A stretch of 64,000 nucleotides of DNA from Diaporthe sp. PMI_573 (GCA_021399435.1 JAJTUP010000082.1:1-64000), one strand, 5' to 3'; shown: positions 35,923 to 48,261, counted from the stretch's first letter. Made by a program: numbers and translations. Notes: generated by a model from the sequence alone, not told the origin.

Positions 35923-38840
35923 CTAGAACCAGATTGTCCTATCATGCGGGGCCTGAGAAGAGCCGAATCCAACCTCAACGTCCACCGAAGTGGTGTCCTG
36001 TGGGTACTCGCTCGTCATTGGTATGCTGGAATTGATGCCTTCATTCCCGAGATGAAATGTCCAACCAACGTCGAACATCAAATTCTCGAAGCTCCAAGGG
36101 GTAATATCCGAGGCGTGGCCGGACCCTGTAACCGCTGGCCAGGAATCCAGGCCGCCACCGGTTTCAAGATTGGAGACAAACGCATTTGTGGCGTCTAAAG
36201 CCGCGACGTTGTTGCCGAGCTGCATAATCAGGGAGCGGGAGGCACTGGCATACACTTGAGCCATCGAGTTGGAGGGAAGTTGCTGAGCAATCTCATGAAG
36301 GTACGCAGGGATGCTTCGGACCTTTGTTGCGCTTTCAGCAGCCACGTTGGTTGGCAGGATGTTTCTCTTGAGAGCCTACAGGCCATATGCTTAGTCAGTG
36401 TGGAGTCGGATCAAATATGAATATCACCGGCAGAGATTCAGCCAGGCGAAAACAATGCACTGGAAAGAAATCATAGAAGGTACACACCTGGACGATCTCT
36501 GCAACAGCATGGCAAATCATGATGAACTGATTGTTTTGAAGTCCTGTTTTTAACTCCTTTAGGACAAAATCGGCTGTTGCAGTGTCAAGCATGCGATTTG
36601 CCACTTCTGCAATTTTCCGGTAGGTATCTCGAAATTCAGTCGAAATTGTTCCAGTGTCAGATGCAGCCAAGGTGCGTACGGCTTGGGCGCTCAGCACTAA
36701 CATGTTATGATCCATGTATAGGGACAATAGAGGCAGATAAAGGCTTGAAGGTGAGTCATCGGGGGTACACCTTACTTCTCGCACGTGCTCGAGCGTCTTA
36801 AACCATTGCAGATGCCAGTCTATAACAGAAATTGGAGTAAGGTTCTCGCTGTTTCGTTGTTTGAAGGCATTGTGCTAGGCGTTATTAGCTTTCATTCAAC
36901 AATCATTGATCTAAGATAGGGAGAGATAGAAAGTCGATAGGATTAATGCAAGAAGGAACTTGAACAGGGGGCCCATACCATAATACCCCGGCATTCAACA
37001 ATGCCACTGATCAGACGGTCATGCGGGGTAGCGAGGGGATTCTGCCACCATTCAAATGCCCTTGTCGGCATTTCATCCCACGAAACACACAAGCAGCGTC
37101 CAGTTGCAACTCCAAAGCTCTTATCAGCGATAAATATATAAAGCCATGTTCGTTCGTAGTTGCGACGGAAACGTTCTTTATTCTCACCGTTTGCGGTAGT
37201 CATGGGTGCGTTTAGGTGCTCATCGACACGGTCGGGTTTGTGAATTCCTAACTGTTTTGCCAGCTGAGCAGCCTAGTGGAGGAAAGTCGCTCAATGTTAG
37301 TATATCTCTGTCCTTCTGCTTAAACTTTGTTTGGTGGTTTGTTTGTTTGACTGATTGGGGAGGGGCGGTAGGGAGCTGCTATCGCGTAACATCATTCCGC
37401 TTACATGACTCAGGTGCAGCCAGTAGGGGTCATTAGCTTGTCGTTCCCGTGCAGGTGCCCAACATTGCATAAGAATGAGAGCCTGGATAATCTCGAGGCC
37501 ACAAACAGAGCTCGCAATAGACCAGCGAATACTTCTTTCGGCTAATGTTAGCAGAGATGGATATATGACCCTATCGCGTGATCGAGAGGAGACTCTGCAA
37601 CCCAAAGAGCACACGACTGAGAAAAGGGTAAATGACGTCGCATAAACATAGTCGGCGGTGTGGATCTGCTCGTCTAGCAAGCCAACCAGAGGGTTTTGTG
37701 TCTTGAAAAATCTACACCTTCTTGTTAGAAGAGATTTACTTCGTACGATCAATGAAACGAACATCAAAAGGGTCTGTCTGGGGAATGATACGCACAAGCC
37801 GAATAAAAAGGACGCATCATTCTCGTCAATCAACCGAGCAGCAACAGGGTCGAAGGCGGCTGTCTCTATTTTGAAGATACTTTCCACGGTCAGCGAGGAA
37901 AGAACCTGCCAATCCGTCTGCGTGTGTGGTTGAGAAGCTATAGATAAAAGTGAGCAAGAGACGCATAAAGTCTGACAGACCATTCGAGGTGAAATTATGT
38001 ACCAAAATAGGAAACAAAGTGCTGGTCCTCTACTGCTTGAAGAGGAGCAGTATCCGTTACCGGACCACACAGACGCGGATGTATCGACAGGAGGGATTGC
38101 TGGTGGCTACTACGCGCATCCTCATCTTCGTGGACGGCTGAGACAGCGGAAGCGAGAATATCGAGAGGCGAGACTGTGGAGGCTGGTGCTTGTGGCTCAG
38201 AAGCATAGCTACACCGGGTGTAGCAGGCCGTATTTGACAGAGGTGTATCATCTGTCGACACGACATGATCGGTTCCACGGGATAGGTTTGGCGAAGTGAG
38301 CGACCGCGAAAAATGCTCATCGGTTGAGGGAGAGCTGGTCGATCCATTCGCAGCTGCTGAGTCTAGAATAGCTCTGACGACTTGATCACCGACAGGACTC
38401 TCGCTGATACGCAACAGAAGCTTCTCTACTGTGTCTGGCTTGCTAGTAGACGTTTCAGCTTCTCCCCCGAGTTATTTGTCGACGACGATTCTTGGGCAAC
38501 CTAATACTTACTTGACACTGCCCACTTTTCGCCCCCGACGTGACGCAGCTGGATAGGTGCACTGTTGCTTCTGTGAGGCACAGCGTGCACTATGTACAAT
38601 AGCCTCAATATCAGCGAAACAATCCGTCGATCGAGCTTCATACGCTAGTAATAACTTGGAGCCCACTCACCATGGGTTCAGGCGGTCGCACCGCTGTCTG
38701 GCTGATCGACAATTGGAGCAAGCTGTCGAATGACGGACGGTCGCCGCAACCGTGGCGAGACTGTGCGTGTCCTCGGTTACCGCAAGCGATTGAGTTCTAA
38801 GCACAGGCACACCATCTTTTTCGGGGTCCACGGCTGACAT
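35923..38840 (-). CDS. Zn2Cys6 transcription factor, 8 exons, 759 aa
   Basis: Exons 38840-38671, 38589-38512, 38442-38003, 37937-37796, 37720-37405, 37272-36979, 36874-36488 and 36375-35923 join in frame (2280 nt) with GT-AG introns. The Zn2Cys6 finger spans residues 41-67 with Cys41, 44, 51, 57, 60, 67 (spacing 2-6-5-2-6) and is split by intron 1 after NP; a Ser/Thr-rich linker follows. The middle homology region contains LLDEQIHTADYVYATSFTLF, then CGLEIIQALILMQCWAPA, then AAQLAKQLGIHKPDR and RRNYERTWLYIFIADKSFG, typical of the fungal-specific regulator domain. The exon 5 acceptor has two choices three bases apart (37720 or 37717). The gene is divergent from the PLP enzyme at 39256, which suggests a pathway-specific regulator. 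It appears intact. Confidence 0.88.
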
Positions 38841-39255
38841 TTGCTGAGCTTTGATGAGCTTCGGGGGATTTCTGTAATGTGCGATGCCCAGGCAGAAGCT
38901 GCTAATGGCTAGAATAGTTGTGCGAATGCCAAAGATGGATCGAAGTGGCTAAACAAGGAACGCGCGGACACGATGGTTGTAGTCTCCACTTTTCCGGCAT
39001 CTTGATTTAATGCCCGTGCCCCACGGCTGATAAAGTGCCTCTTGCAGGTCGAGCATGTTGGGGCGGTCTCTGAGGATCTCTAGTCGGAAGGGAGCGCACT
39101 CAGCGGGTTATAAATTTACGTACATGACTGGTCGATGAGAAGCGAGAAAACGTATCACTCTTTGGCCTGATGCTCGCTATGCATCTGTTCTAAGATCCGG
39201 TACTATCAGATTACAGCATCCAAAATCCTCAAGACCATACCTTGCATCTATCATT
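38841..39255. promoter_or_regulatory. bidirectional promoter between regulator and PLP enzyme
   Basis: 415 bp separate the two start codons. A TATA-like TATAAAT lies at 39109-39115, about 145 bp before the PLP-enzyme ATG. Several CGG/CCG triplets are present, the half-site recognised by Zn2Cys6 proteins, but I see no clear spaced palindrome. Confidence 0.55.
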
Positions 39256-40548
39256 ATGGCGCTCTCGGGACGCGGCGAGCGTTTAGCCTTGCCAAGCGAC
39301 GGTTCTATTTTATATGAAGTCCTCACAAACCTGTGGCACCCCGAAACCAACGCTAAAGGCTATGTCAGCCTCGGCGTTGCAGAAAATACCTTGTCTCATG
39401 ACATTCTACTGAAACAGATTCACGAACACGTGTCTCTCGCATCCGACGATCTGACCTATGGAGCTGGCACTCATGGTTCCGCGCGACTCAAACTCGCTTT
39501 AGCGAAATTCTTAGACAAGCACTTTTCCCCAGCCAGGCACGTCGATACAACCAACATCACTATTACCAACGGCTGCAGCGCCGCCATAGAACATCTCTCA
39601 TGGTGTCTCGCTAATCCTGGGGAAGCCTTCTTGCTTGGACAGCCTTACTATGGCACCTTTATTCCTGACATAACTCTTCGAACTGGAGCTAAAGTAGTTC
39701 CGGTCGCATTTGGCAGCGCTGATCCGTTGGGCGTCGAAGCTGCCAAGGCCTATGAAAAAGCGTTGTTGCGCGCAAAGGCCAGGGGTGAGATAATATCGGG
39801 ACTTATTCTGTGCAATCCCCATAATCCGCTCGGTCGATGCTACCCCACAGAAGTTATCATCAGTCTGATGAAACTGTGCGAGAAATACGATATTCATCTC
39901 ATCAGCGATGAAATTTACGGCCTATCCGTCTGGCAGAACACGATAGACGATAAACCAACCCCATGCCCTTTCACCTCTTGCCTCAGTATTCCATTGGAGG
40001 GCCTTATTGACCCATCACGGGTACACGTCATATGGGGCATGTCAAAAGACTTTGGTGCCAACGGCATCCGTGTTGGGTCGATCGTATCTCGAAATTCTGC
40101 GTTGCTGGCGGCTCTCGTCCCTTTGTCTTTGTACAGCTCGCCATCTTCAATCTCAGACCATGTCACGGCTAAAATACTCGAAAACGATACTTGGAACGAT
40201 GCCTACTTGGCCGAGAACAGCAAGAGGTTGGCGCAACACTACTTCCTCGTCGTACAATGGGCCAAACAACAAAACATCAATTATGCACCTGGTGTTAACG
40301 CGGGATTCTTCATTTGGCTTTATTTAGGAGAAACACACATACGCCGCCAACCTAATGCTGATCCCAGGGATATTGAAGCCAAATTGATTACAAATCTACT
40401 CAGGGCAAAAGTATTCTTGGCTACCGGGACACTTTTCGGTGCGGAAGAGCCAGGCTGGTTTAGGCTCGTGTTTTCTGTGGACAAGGCTATTCTTTTAGAG
40501 GGTCTGGATCGAATTGCAAATGTCATCAACGCTGGAGTCGATGCGTAG
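39256..40548 (+). CDS. ACC-synthase-like PLP-dependent aminotransferase, 430 aa
   Basis: A single open exon. Fold-type I class I/II aminotransferase features in order: LTYGAGTHGSARLKLALAKF near residue 75, NGCSAAIEHL for cofactor phosphate binding, LGQPYYGTF, CNPHNPLGRCY, SDEIYGLSVW, the PLP lysine Lys264 in WGMSKDFGANGIRVGS, and a C-terminal WFRLVFSVD with the substrate-carboxylate Arg. This set is that of fungal 1-aminocyclopropane-1-carboxylate synthase-like enzymes. Members of the group include true aminotransferases and the C-S lyases of sulfur-containing metabolites, and sequence alone cannot separate them. It is divergent from the Zn2Cys6 regulator. Confidence 0.88.
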   Translation: MALSGRGERLALPSDGSILYEVLTNLWHPETNAKGYVSLGVAENTLSHDILLKQIHEHVSLASDDLTYGAGTHGSARLKLALAKFLDKHFSPARHVDTTNITITNGCSAAIEHLSWCLANPGEAFLLGQPYYGTFIPDITLRTGAKVVPVAFGSADPLGVEAAKAYEKALLRAKARGEIISGLILCNPHNPLGRCYPTEVIISLMKLCEKYDIHLISDEIYGLSVWQNTIDDKPTPCPFTSCLSIPLEGLIDPSRVHVIWGMSKDFGANGIRVGSIVSRNSALLAALVPLSLYSSPSSISDHVTAKILENDTWNDAYLAENSKRLAQHYFLVVQWAKQQNINYAPGVNAGFFIWLYLGETHIRRQPNADPRDIEAKLITNLLRAKVFLATGTLFGAEEPGWFRLVFSVDKAILLEGLDRIANVINAGVDA

Positions 40549-42128
40549 GATTGTGTCTCGCCGGGGATGATACTTCAATTCTGCGAAGAACACAGGCAAA
40601 TGGGACAAGGGAAACATAACTAAAAGAACTTAGGGGAGCTAAGCAGACTAGGCGTGTGCCGCGATCCATGGGAACCTAACTTCTCACCCCGGATTTTGGA
40701 GTTGATGGAAAACTTGGATTGCTTCCACTGGGATGGTATTGTGCGGTATGGTCTTGGGACCTTTCGAATGGTCTTAGATGGCGGCTTGACAATCGATGAG
40801 GATAGCACATCCGGGGCCACTGAACCGTTTACATATTCTGTTCGCTGCCTGATCGTATTCTTACGTGTGAACGTTGCATGGACATGGTCGTTGATAGATA
40901 TACTTCGAGATGTCCGCAGATTGCCACTTCAATGGACAGTCCCTGGTTAGAATCAAATAATACTGCGACGGCGGTGTCCTTACAAAGACGGACATTTAGC
41001 TGACGTCCTGTTTTGTCATGGACTAGAGATATATGGTGTGGCTATCTTCTCCCTTGGGCGGATGTCGATCCAAAATAAAGTTCTTCCCTGAAAGTTGGAG
41101 AAACGGCGTGTCGTTGCCTCTTAGTGCTGGGCAGCAAACGCCACAATTATATCACCTGAATTTATGGACCAACCGAGAATCTATGTTTAGTTCCTGCGGC
41201 GGTTCATCCTAAGCAGCCAATGGCAAATCGAGGACTTGAATCAATCAATGGCAACATCGAGAAGTTTAACGTCAACGTCAAGGTTCAGTGTAGTTTGCGA
41301 AAGCCCTAAATAGCCAAGGAACCAGGTACGCCCATGCTCAACGGCGTTAGAAACTCGCATCTGGCGACCAGGTACATTGAGGCACTGCGGTTCTTGCTGG
41401 CAATGCCGCCACTGTCGGCCTGACAGGGACGTCTACTGTCCACACCGAATAATTCTGGATTGCACGGACACTGATAATGGAACATTTGGGAGGTATTTAA
41501 TCGGAGAGGAGACCTCCGTTCACCGAATCGCTGCTTGACTCGATACTCGATCATCATAACGAGCTCCGTCCATCCAGACTGGAACCAGTAGGTTCTACAG
41601 GTAAAGTGCTGTCCTGAGATTGAACATCAATCTTTCATGCTTGTCGACTAATGAGCCCTCACATTCCCTCCCGCGATGGCGCTATCGTACCATTGACAGC
41701 AGCCACAGAGCCTCTCGTTTTGCCGTGCTTCCGAACTTCATGTGGTGAGCGAAGCTGAAGCTTCTCTAGTCCGGGGTTGACGTTGGCTTCTGGAAAACAT
41801 GAACGTCATTGTGTAGGAGAATGATTGAGACAATAGCTTACAGTGTTCTGAGTGGATGAGACAATCATACAGCCCCATCAAGTTCACCTCGATTGTCACC
41901 TCCGTTAGAATTATGGTTATTTCTACCCACAAGCTGTACACTGAAACGGGACGGATTACTAGAAACTAGGCGTCTTCGAGGATGAGCTCCATTCAGGTTC
42001 TCTCCCTGTGATTTCTACAATTAGACAAATCATATTATCTGCCATCTGATACAGTCATATATGAGAGCTATTCCGTCGATGAACCGCCAAGCCTTTTGGT
42101 TATCTTCCTCCAAGCTTCCCATTGTTCC
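40549..42128. other. intergenic, nothing recognised
   Basis: Downstream regions of two convergent genes. A 98-codon plus-strand frame at 40654-40950 has no recognisable domain and is not called. Confidence 0.45.
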
Positions 42129-43433
42129 TCAACTGTTTCTCCTATGCTGTCTCATTTCGCATCCTCGCAGAATGAGCACACATAAGGAGGCAATTGTGAA
42201 CGTGAAACCGGTAAAGAGCTGGACACCTAAGTAATTGCCTGCCTTCGTATAGATTGCGAGAGCAATAGGTCCACTAAACGTTGAAGGGGTGGCCATCGCA
42301 ATCCAGAGCATGCTCAATGCAGATGACGGGTTCTCCATGCCTAGAACTTCAACTAGGACTGGAGCTGTGTTTACTCAGAAGACACCTGCGGAAAGGCCTG
42401 CTGTTAATGCGAAGACAATCAAAGTGCCAAAAGACCTAGCATTGACCCAAACAGCAAATGACAAAGCCCCTGTAATAAAAGTCATCAAAAAAGTCATGTT
42501 GAGCGTGCCAAAGCTATCACTCAGCCAGCCAATCCCCGGCCTTCCAATAGCCCGACCCAACATAAATAGTGTGGGAACCATCGAGGCTTGAGAAGAACTC
42601 AGACCAACTACATTGGCGTAGTTTGCCAGTGTAATGATTAGGATGAAGTAGCCGAGCATGCTGAAGCCGCCGAACCAGAGTATCAACTGGTATTCCGTTC
42701 TTTTAAAAAGAGTAGTGTTGAAGGCTAGTCGTCGTACTGGTGCCGTCTGGAGCCGCGTTCGTACCAGGACGGTACAGGTTATATTCGCGATGGCAGAGAC
42801 GATGGCTAAGATGCGGTACGTCCAATACAATCCTAACGAATGCATCATCGCTCCAGTGGCTAGCGAATAGACAAGACCGCCGAGTCCCGCACCGGCGATA
42901 GCAATCCCGTTAGCTAAGGCACGTCGCCTTGTAAACCATTGAGAGACGATTCCGTAAGATGGTACGAAGAGGAGGCCCATTCCGATGCCAAAGAGAACTC
43001 CTTGTGATAGGCATAGATGCCATATCCGAGTCGACAAACTTGCGTAAAGAAGACTAGTAGACTGCAGAACATCGCCAATAACCATCGTGGGTCTTGTCCC
43101 AAGCTCTTGCGCTATGACTGTAATCAGTGGCGACATGAGTAACGTGATGCCGATGCCCAGAGAGCCGACGGAGGCGTACATCAGTGGCGTCGCGCCGGCG
43201 AATGTGTTCTCCTTCATAAAGTGGGCCAAGAAGACAGCGTAAGCGGCACTGATGCCCCAAGAATGCCCATTCACGATGGCTACGCATGTCGTGACAACCC
43301 ATCCATATCCCCCATCAGGGGCTGAGTTGATTGTTGAAGTACTTCGCTGGAACTCTGCATCCGGACAAGTGCCCACGCGGGCCTCCTCATCCCCATCCAT
43401 GGCCGGTATCGAATCGTTATGTTTGTGGGGCAA
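42129..43433 (-). pseudogene. monocarboxylate-type MFS transporter with an in-frame TGA
   Basis: From ATG at 43433 a single exon of 435 codons reads through a 12-helix MFS protein: PDGGYGWVV before helix 1 (signature of the monocarboxylate porter family), SYGIVSQWFTRRRALANGIA in helices 4-5 region, and RAIGRPGIGWLSDSFGTLNM at the cytoplasmic loop of helix 8. At 42375-42377 codon GVF-TGA-VNTAP interrupts the frame where the family usually has Trp or similar. The same frame then continues with ENPSSALSMLWIAMATPSTF and ends at 42129 with the normal C-terminus. So the gene is full length except for this single nonsense codon. The truncated product would lack the last two helices. Confidence 0.82.
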
Positions 43434-44135
43434 CGGTTGCTCTTCTGGGTGATGGGAGGCTTTGCGGAATCACAGATACCATCTGAGCTTGTAGGGGCAG
43501 CAACACCTACCACTCAAAAAGATATGGCCGAAAGATGCGAGGTGAAGTTACAGAGGGTAAGATATTATTCCCAGTGAGCGAGCATTAGAGGACTTTTTAA
43601 TAGCAGGCATACACATCGGAAAGAAAAGTTTACGGAAGGTATATTAGTGAAGGCCGCGTCCCATCAAGAACCAAGTCACCAGACCTTGATCCTAGCTCAA
43701 AACCAAATCTTCAGTGGGTATTAGCTTCAGCAACTGCCCTCGCGTTGGTGGCGGTTAGGGGACTCCGGCATCACGGTTTGAGCCTTCGTCTCTTCGCCCC
43801 TTCTGCTTGCTGGGGTCAGGCCAGGGATCCAGTCGTGCCCGCGATCATTGGTGCCAGGGGAGATGACTCCAATGGCTGCTTCCGGGTGAATAAAGGACGA
43901 TGATGTCAGGCTGGGCGCATGCGATACGTGGCTGCTTAGGTAATTGGATTGGGTTAAGTGTCTTGGTACCTCCGTAGTGTTTGCTTCGAAGGGATGGACA
44001 TGCCTTTGAGGTGGGGAAAGTTTTTCTCGATCCAGACCCCTGTGGATACTGGTGACGGATCTGAGCATCAGCATCTGTTATCCAGTATCCCCGCCTGTGA
44101 CTTAAACCCTTGCCCGATACCGACCGCCACACGCG
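43434..44135. other. intergenic, nothing recognised
   Basis: Upstream of the MFS gene. Overlapping frames on both strands without domains. Confidence 0.4.
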
Positions 44136-44340
44136 TGTTACAAACGCAACTAGCTAGGGCCGGCAACATGGGCTGCAGCGGTTACGACGTAACCAACGGG
44201 AAAGCTACGGAAGGAATAACCATGGATCGGATGGAAGAGAACACAGGGGCCGGGACATGGGTTGGCTACAAGTCACGTGACCAGGATCACTCGCCAAGAC
44301 AAGGTGGTGAAGCGGGCACGGTACGAAGGAACAATAAGTA
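44136..44340 (+). repeat. LTR-like repeat beginning TGTTACAAAC, copy A
   Basis: Resembles 53896-54070 in direct orientation. Shared blocks are TGTTACAAAC, catgggc...cgg.tacga.gtaacca, catgggt.gg and agtcacgtgacc.ggat. Probably LTRs or short elements of one family; the right border is unclear. Confidence 0.5.
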
Positions 44341-44546
44341 TATACGTAACAGTTATTTCTACTTACACGAGGATTAGTTCCTCAGTATTCAATCTAAGCA
44401 TTCTACCACCATTGAATGGGAGCAATACCTCCTGGCGATCATCTGTGAAACTATACTGCTCGACTACCAATTGTCTACGCAACTCTAAGTCATTACCTGA
44501 CTTACCCTGGACAGAAAACTTACGCTAAGTCCAACCGGAAGCCGCG

Positions 44547-46079
44547 ATGCGGTGGCTCGGGATCTGGCTCGACAAGACACTAACCTTCAAGACACACGTT
44601 GAGAAGTGGACGGCCAAGGCGCAAGATGTGGCCCACCATCTGCGTGGCCTCACAAACACAAAACTTGGACCCCGCTCGTCACTCGTGAGACAGGCTGTGC
44701 GGGCATGCGTCGAGCCAGTCCTCCTCTTCGGGGCTGAAGCGTAGTACCCAGGCCTGATCCGCCCCTCGTGGTCGCAGCCATCGAGAGAAGTATCGACCAG
44801 GATAAAGTCCCTGATCAAGAAGATGAGCAAATGCCTCAAGCAATCCATGAGAGCCGTACTACCGGTATGGAAAAGTACACCGATAGCTGCCCTGCACCGG
44901 GAGTGCGGTATCCCGCCGGTTGCACAGCTTCTGGAAGCATCGCGCTTGCGATTCGCAGCTCGTCTCAAGGGCCTCGACGCAGCGCACCCGCTCGCCTCGC
45001 GCGCTCACGCGACCAACGCGCCAGCGATCAACAGGCTGATCAAGCGAAAATATCAACAGACACCTACAGCCCCTCGGACGCGCCTTCGCAGGACCGATGA
45101 ACTCTTGCCGAGCTGTAAGAGGCCGGTACTCCTACAACATTGCCCTAGCGGAAAACAACCTCTTCAGACAGCGTCTAAAGAGGATACAGCTGCAGAATTT
45201 CAGGACTGGCTCCACGACCTACCTTCACTTACCTTAGTTGTTTACTCGGACGGCTCGAAGACAGACGAAGGTGCCGCTGGCTACGGATTCGCTGTACACC
45301 AGGACGGACGACTGATCCTCCGCGGCTGCGGCCGCCTTGGCCACGCGGAGGTATTCGATGCCGAGGCCACCGGCGCTTTGGAAGGGCTCAAAGCAGCCCT
45401 CGAACATCACGGAGGTTCCGCTCAGACACCAATCGTCGTATGCCTAGACAACATTGCCGCGGCCAGGTGCCTTCGCGGCAAACCATCCGACTCTTCGCAA
45501 GAGGTCTTCATTGAGTTCCAAGAACTCGCTGCCGCACACGGTGCCACGACAGTTCGATGGGTCCCAGGCCATACCGGCATTCCCGGTAACGAGGAAGCCG
45601 ACGCTCTAGCAAAGGCTGGATGCCTCAAAGCGAGCCCGGCAGGCGCTCTCCCAACGCTGGCATACCTGCGTCGAGCAGCCAGACAGCGGTCAAAGGACGC
45701 GTTCCAGGACTGGTGGAAAGAAGCCGCGCCAGAAAAGTACAAAGCCCTCCAGCTGTCAGCCACCACGCGATGCCCACCGGAGCTGAACCTCCCACGAGGC
45801 ACTCTGCATCATCTCCTTGCTGCTAGATCACAACATGGCGACTTTGCGGAGTACCATGAGCGGTTTGAACACGCAGACGCGCAGCTCCTCTGCTCATGTG
45901 GACGACGCAAAGCACCGAGCCACATCTTCTACTGCCGGAAAGTACCGCCGCGATGTCGGATGAGGCTGGCACCCTCACCGACTGCGGCGGTCAACCGTGC
46001 AATAGGCCAGAACTTCGACGAGTTCGTCAAGGTAGCGAAAGGCAGTGCCTTCTTCGAGAAGGTTTGTCTCCGCTGCTAG
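44547..46079 (+). pseudogene. LINE ORF2 3' part with one nonsense codon
   Basis: The frame is continuous except for TAG at 44742-44744 in GAEA-TAG-YPGL, where Trp is expected. Downstream, the 418-codon stretch from 44823 carries the RNase H domain: SDGSK Asp, EATG Glu, LDN Asp and the PGHTG...NEEAD His/Asp region all remain. The rest of the reverse transcriptase and the endonuclease are missing. Confidence 0.8.
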
Positions 46080-46514
46080 AGACAAAGGTTTCAAACACAC
46101 ACAACTGTGCTCATTTCTCTTCTTCACTTTTCTTTCTCTCCCGGACTCAGTCAGCCGTCGGGTGCTGCAACACCCCTCGGCCGACCGGGACCACTCAAGG
46201 CCGCATGCGCAGCCGACGACGAGGGTCTCTGCCGGTCCCCAAACAAAGACCAATGCACGCAGTACGCCAACAAGCTGCACCTGGATGACCCGCTGACGGG
46301 CAGCAGGTACAGAAGGATGCGCCATAGAGCCGACGACATGCTGGATGGTGGTCCTTGTTTACGCCCAGAACTGGATCAACAAGGTGGTCAAACTTTGTCA
46401 ATTTGATGACTAATCTCAGATCCACTGCCCGTATGTAGACATAGCCAGTAGCCCAGCACGTCCCGTACCCTACAGGGGGTTTTGAGAGGCCTGAAGGCCG
46501 CTGGACAGAAAATA

Positions 46515-46536
46515 CACTTACTTACTTACTTACTTA
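46515..46536. repeat. (ACTT)n tail of the LINE
   Basis: Five tandem acttacttactt units end the LINE 3' untranslated region. Confidence 0.8.
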
Positions 46537-46773
46537 CCAAGTGAGATCGATCGTTACAACGCTAAGTACGCGGCATTTGACCACCTACCATTCCGTAGGA
46601 ATTCGTACGCTAATGTTCTACAACGCCTTCAAGTGGGCACAGCACATTCAGAAATGCACGATGGTTGACATATGTATTTTAATCTAGTTGTTTCTTTTCA
46701 TATTGCCTCCCCAACATCGACACGACTTGTATCACTCCCAATCATGCCTGCAGGTGCAACCAGACTCAAAAGC

Positions 46774-47433
46774 TTAATTTGACTTGGCATCGGCCTCAGC
46801 CATTGCCTTGTCCTGATCCTGGTACACTTTTTGCACAGCTGGCCTGGCTTCCAAGCGCTTGAACCAAGCCAATACAGCGGGGAACTTCTCGTAGATGTCC
46901 TCACCACCGTATCGTGGCGCCCACCGCTGCCAGGCGACCCAGCTGAGATCAGCAAACGAACACCTATCACCCACCAACCAGTCCTGCTTGCTCAGAACCT
47001 TCTCCAGAACGCTATTGACTCGATGCATCTCCTTAACGTAGCGGTCAATGGCGCTCTGGATCTTCTCGGGGTGGTACCTGCTGAACCACGAAGCCTGACC
47101 ATAGTAAGGCGCTTGACCAGAGACCTGGAAGAAGAGCCACTGTCGAGACTCATTCTTTTTCTGGAGTGTGTCGAAGCTGAGCTTGTGTTCTTTGTCGTAC
47201 TGCTCGATGAGGTACTCGACAATCGCGCCGGATTCCCAGAGCTGGACGCTGGTGTTTGGATCGATGATGGCAGGTAGACGGCCGTTTGGGTTAATCAAGG
47301 TATAGGGCTCCTTCTTAACGTCTGTGAAACTGATGAACTTCGTCTCGTAAGGGATGTTTAGCTCCTCCAGAATGAGGGCTACCTTCCATGGGTTGGGGCC
47401 ATGGCTGTGGGAGTAGAGAGTAATAGGCTGCAT
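46774..47433 (-). CDS. glutathione S-transferase, 219 aa
   Basis: One exon, ATG at 47433 and TAA at 46774. The N-terminal thioredoxin-like domain has SHSHGPNPWKVALILEELNI and the glutathione-binding NGRLPAIIDPN...WESGAIVEYL (cis-Pro and Glu-Ser). The helical C-terminal domain includes SKQDWLVGDRCSFADLSWV, a classic GST N-capping box. It resembles Ure2-like fungal cytosolic GSTs, which conjugate glutathione to electrophiles or reduce peroxides. Length is normal for the family and no lesion is seen, unlike the glutathione reductase nearby. Confidence 0.92.
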   Translation of the reverse strand: MQPITLYSHSHGPNPWKVALILEELNIPYETKFISFTDVKKEPYTLINPNGRLPAIIDPNTSVQLWESGAIVEYLIEQYDKEHKLSFDTLQKKNESRQWLFFQVSGQAPYYGQASWFSRYHPEKIQSAIDRYVKEMHRVNSVLEKVLSKQDWLVGDRCSFADLSWVAWQRWAPRYGGEDIYEKFPAVLAWFKRLEARPAVQKVYQDQDKAMAEADAKSN

Positions 47434-48261
47434 CTTGTTATGCTTGTTTCGTCGTTTTTGACAAAGACGTTAGATTGCCGCGTGTGAATGATGACGGTCG
47501 GCGAACGATTCAACTACGAGGACGGGCGCGCTTAAATAACTGATCTATGACATCTCTCAAATATTCGAGACCACATATGATGAGTGTTTTGGAAATTATA
47601 CGGGGCTACTTGAAAATCAAAAGCCCGAGGCAGCATTCTACACAGTCTAAGCTTCAACCCCACCACAGATACGGCGGCGGAACAAGCTCGATGTACCTAA
47701 ACGCTGTTTCCCGAAAAGAATTACTTATCCTGATGCAAAAATTTCTTCTCTCCATGGATGTATATGACAATCCGCCCCATCTGCGGCAAAAAGCAAAATC
47801 CGTTGGCTTTCGTCTGTTTGGAATGGCACATTTGATCGTGCTCTGCGTTAATGTCCTGAGAATTACACGGGTACCAGATCTCATCACTAATACGGCATAG
47901 TCGTTGCTTACAAACCTCTCGGCTTGGAGACTTGATCAAGTTTCCGCCCCGCGCCTTCTGCACAATGCGCTAAGATCTCGGCCGATTGCTTCTTGATTTA
48001 ATGTCCGCTAGCCGAAGTTTGAGACAGTGATTACATGAGCAAAGCGAGCACTTGAAGCATCTGATTCGAACGTCAATTGCCCCTTGACATCATTCCACTT
48101 TGTACTTAAAATCATATTTGTTCGGAGAGCGCGAATATGCATTGATGTCCGGTTTCGTCATTGAGAGCGAAGATCGATCTCATGCCATCGAAACTCTCAC
48201 AAGAGCAATTGCAGCTGAACCACCCATCATTGACACAGCACATGCATGACAACTACCCATC
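47434..48261. other. divergent upstream region of GST and TPR genes
   Basis: A 117-codon plus-strand frame at 47547-47900 has no domain and overlaps other frames; not called. Confidence 0.45.

Larger units (their letters stand above)
44523..46540 (+). mobile_element. 5'-truncated Tad-like LINE with RNase H and (ACTT)n tail
   Basis: Starts abruptly inside ORF2 (RWLGIWLDKTLTFKTHVEKW, the region after the reverse transcriptase). It continues to an RNase HI domain (VVYSDGSKTDEGAAGYGFAV, EATGALEGLKAALEHH, VCLDNIAAARCL, WVPGHTGIPGNEEADALAKA) and a Cys/His end (LLCSCGRRKAPSHIFYC) up to the stop at 46077-46079. About 430 bp of 3' untranslated sequence ends in an ACTT tandem tail. This is the usual structure of a Tad-clade insertion truncated during reverse transcription. 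Confidence 0.85.

Noticed and set aside
37297..38070. Single 257-codon gene on the minus strand
   Set aside because: It is exons 4 and 5 of the Zn2Cys6 regulator plus the introns between them read through.
47547..47900. 117-codon gene between GST and TPR genes
   Set aside because: No domain, unusual composition, and located in the shared upstream region.
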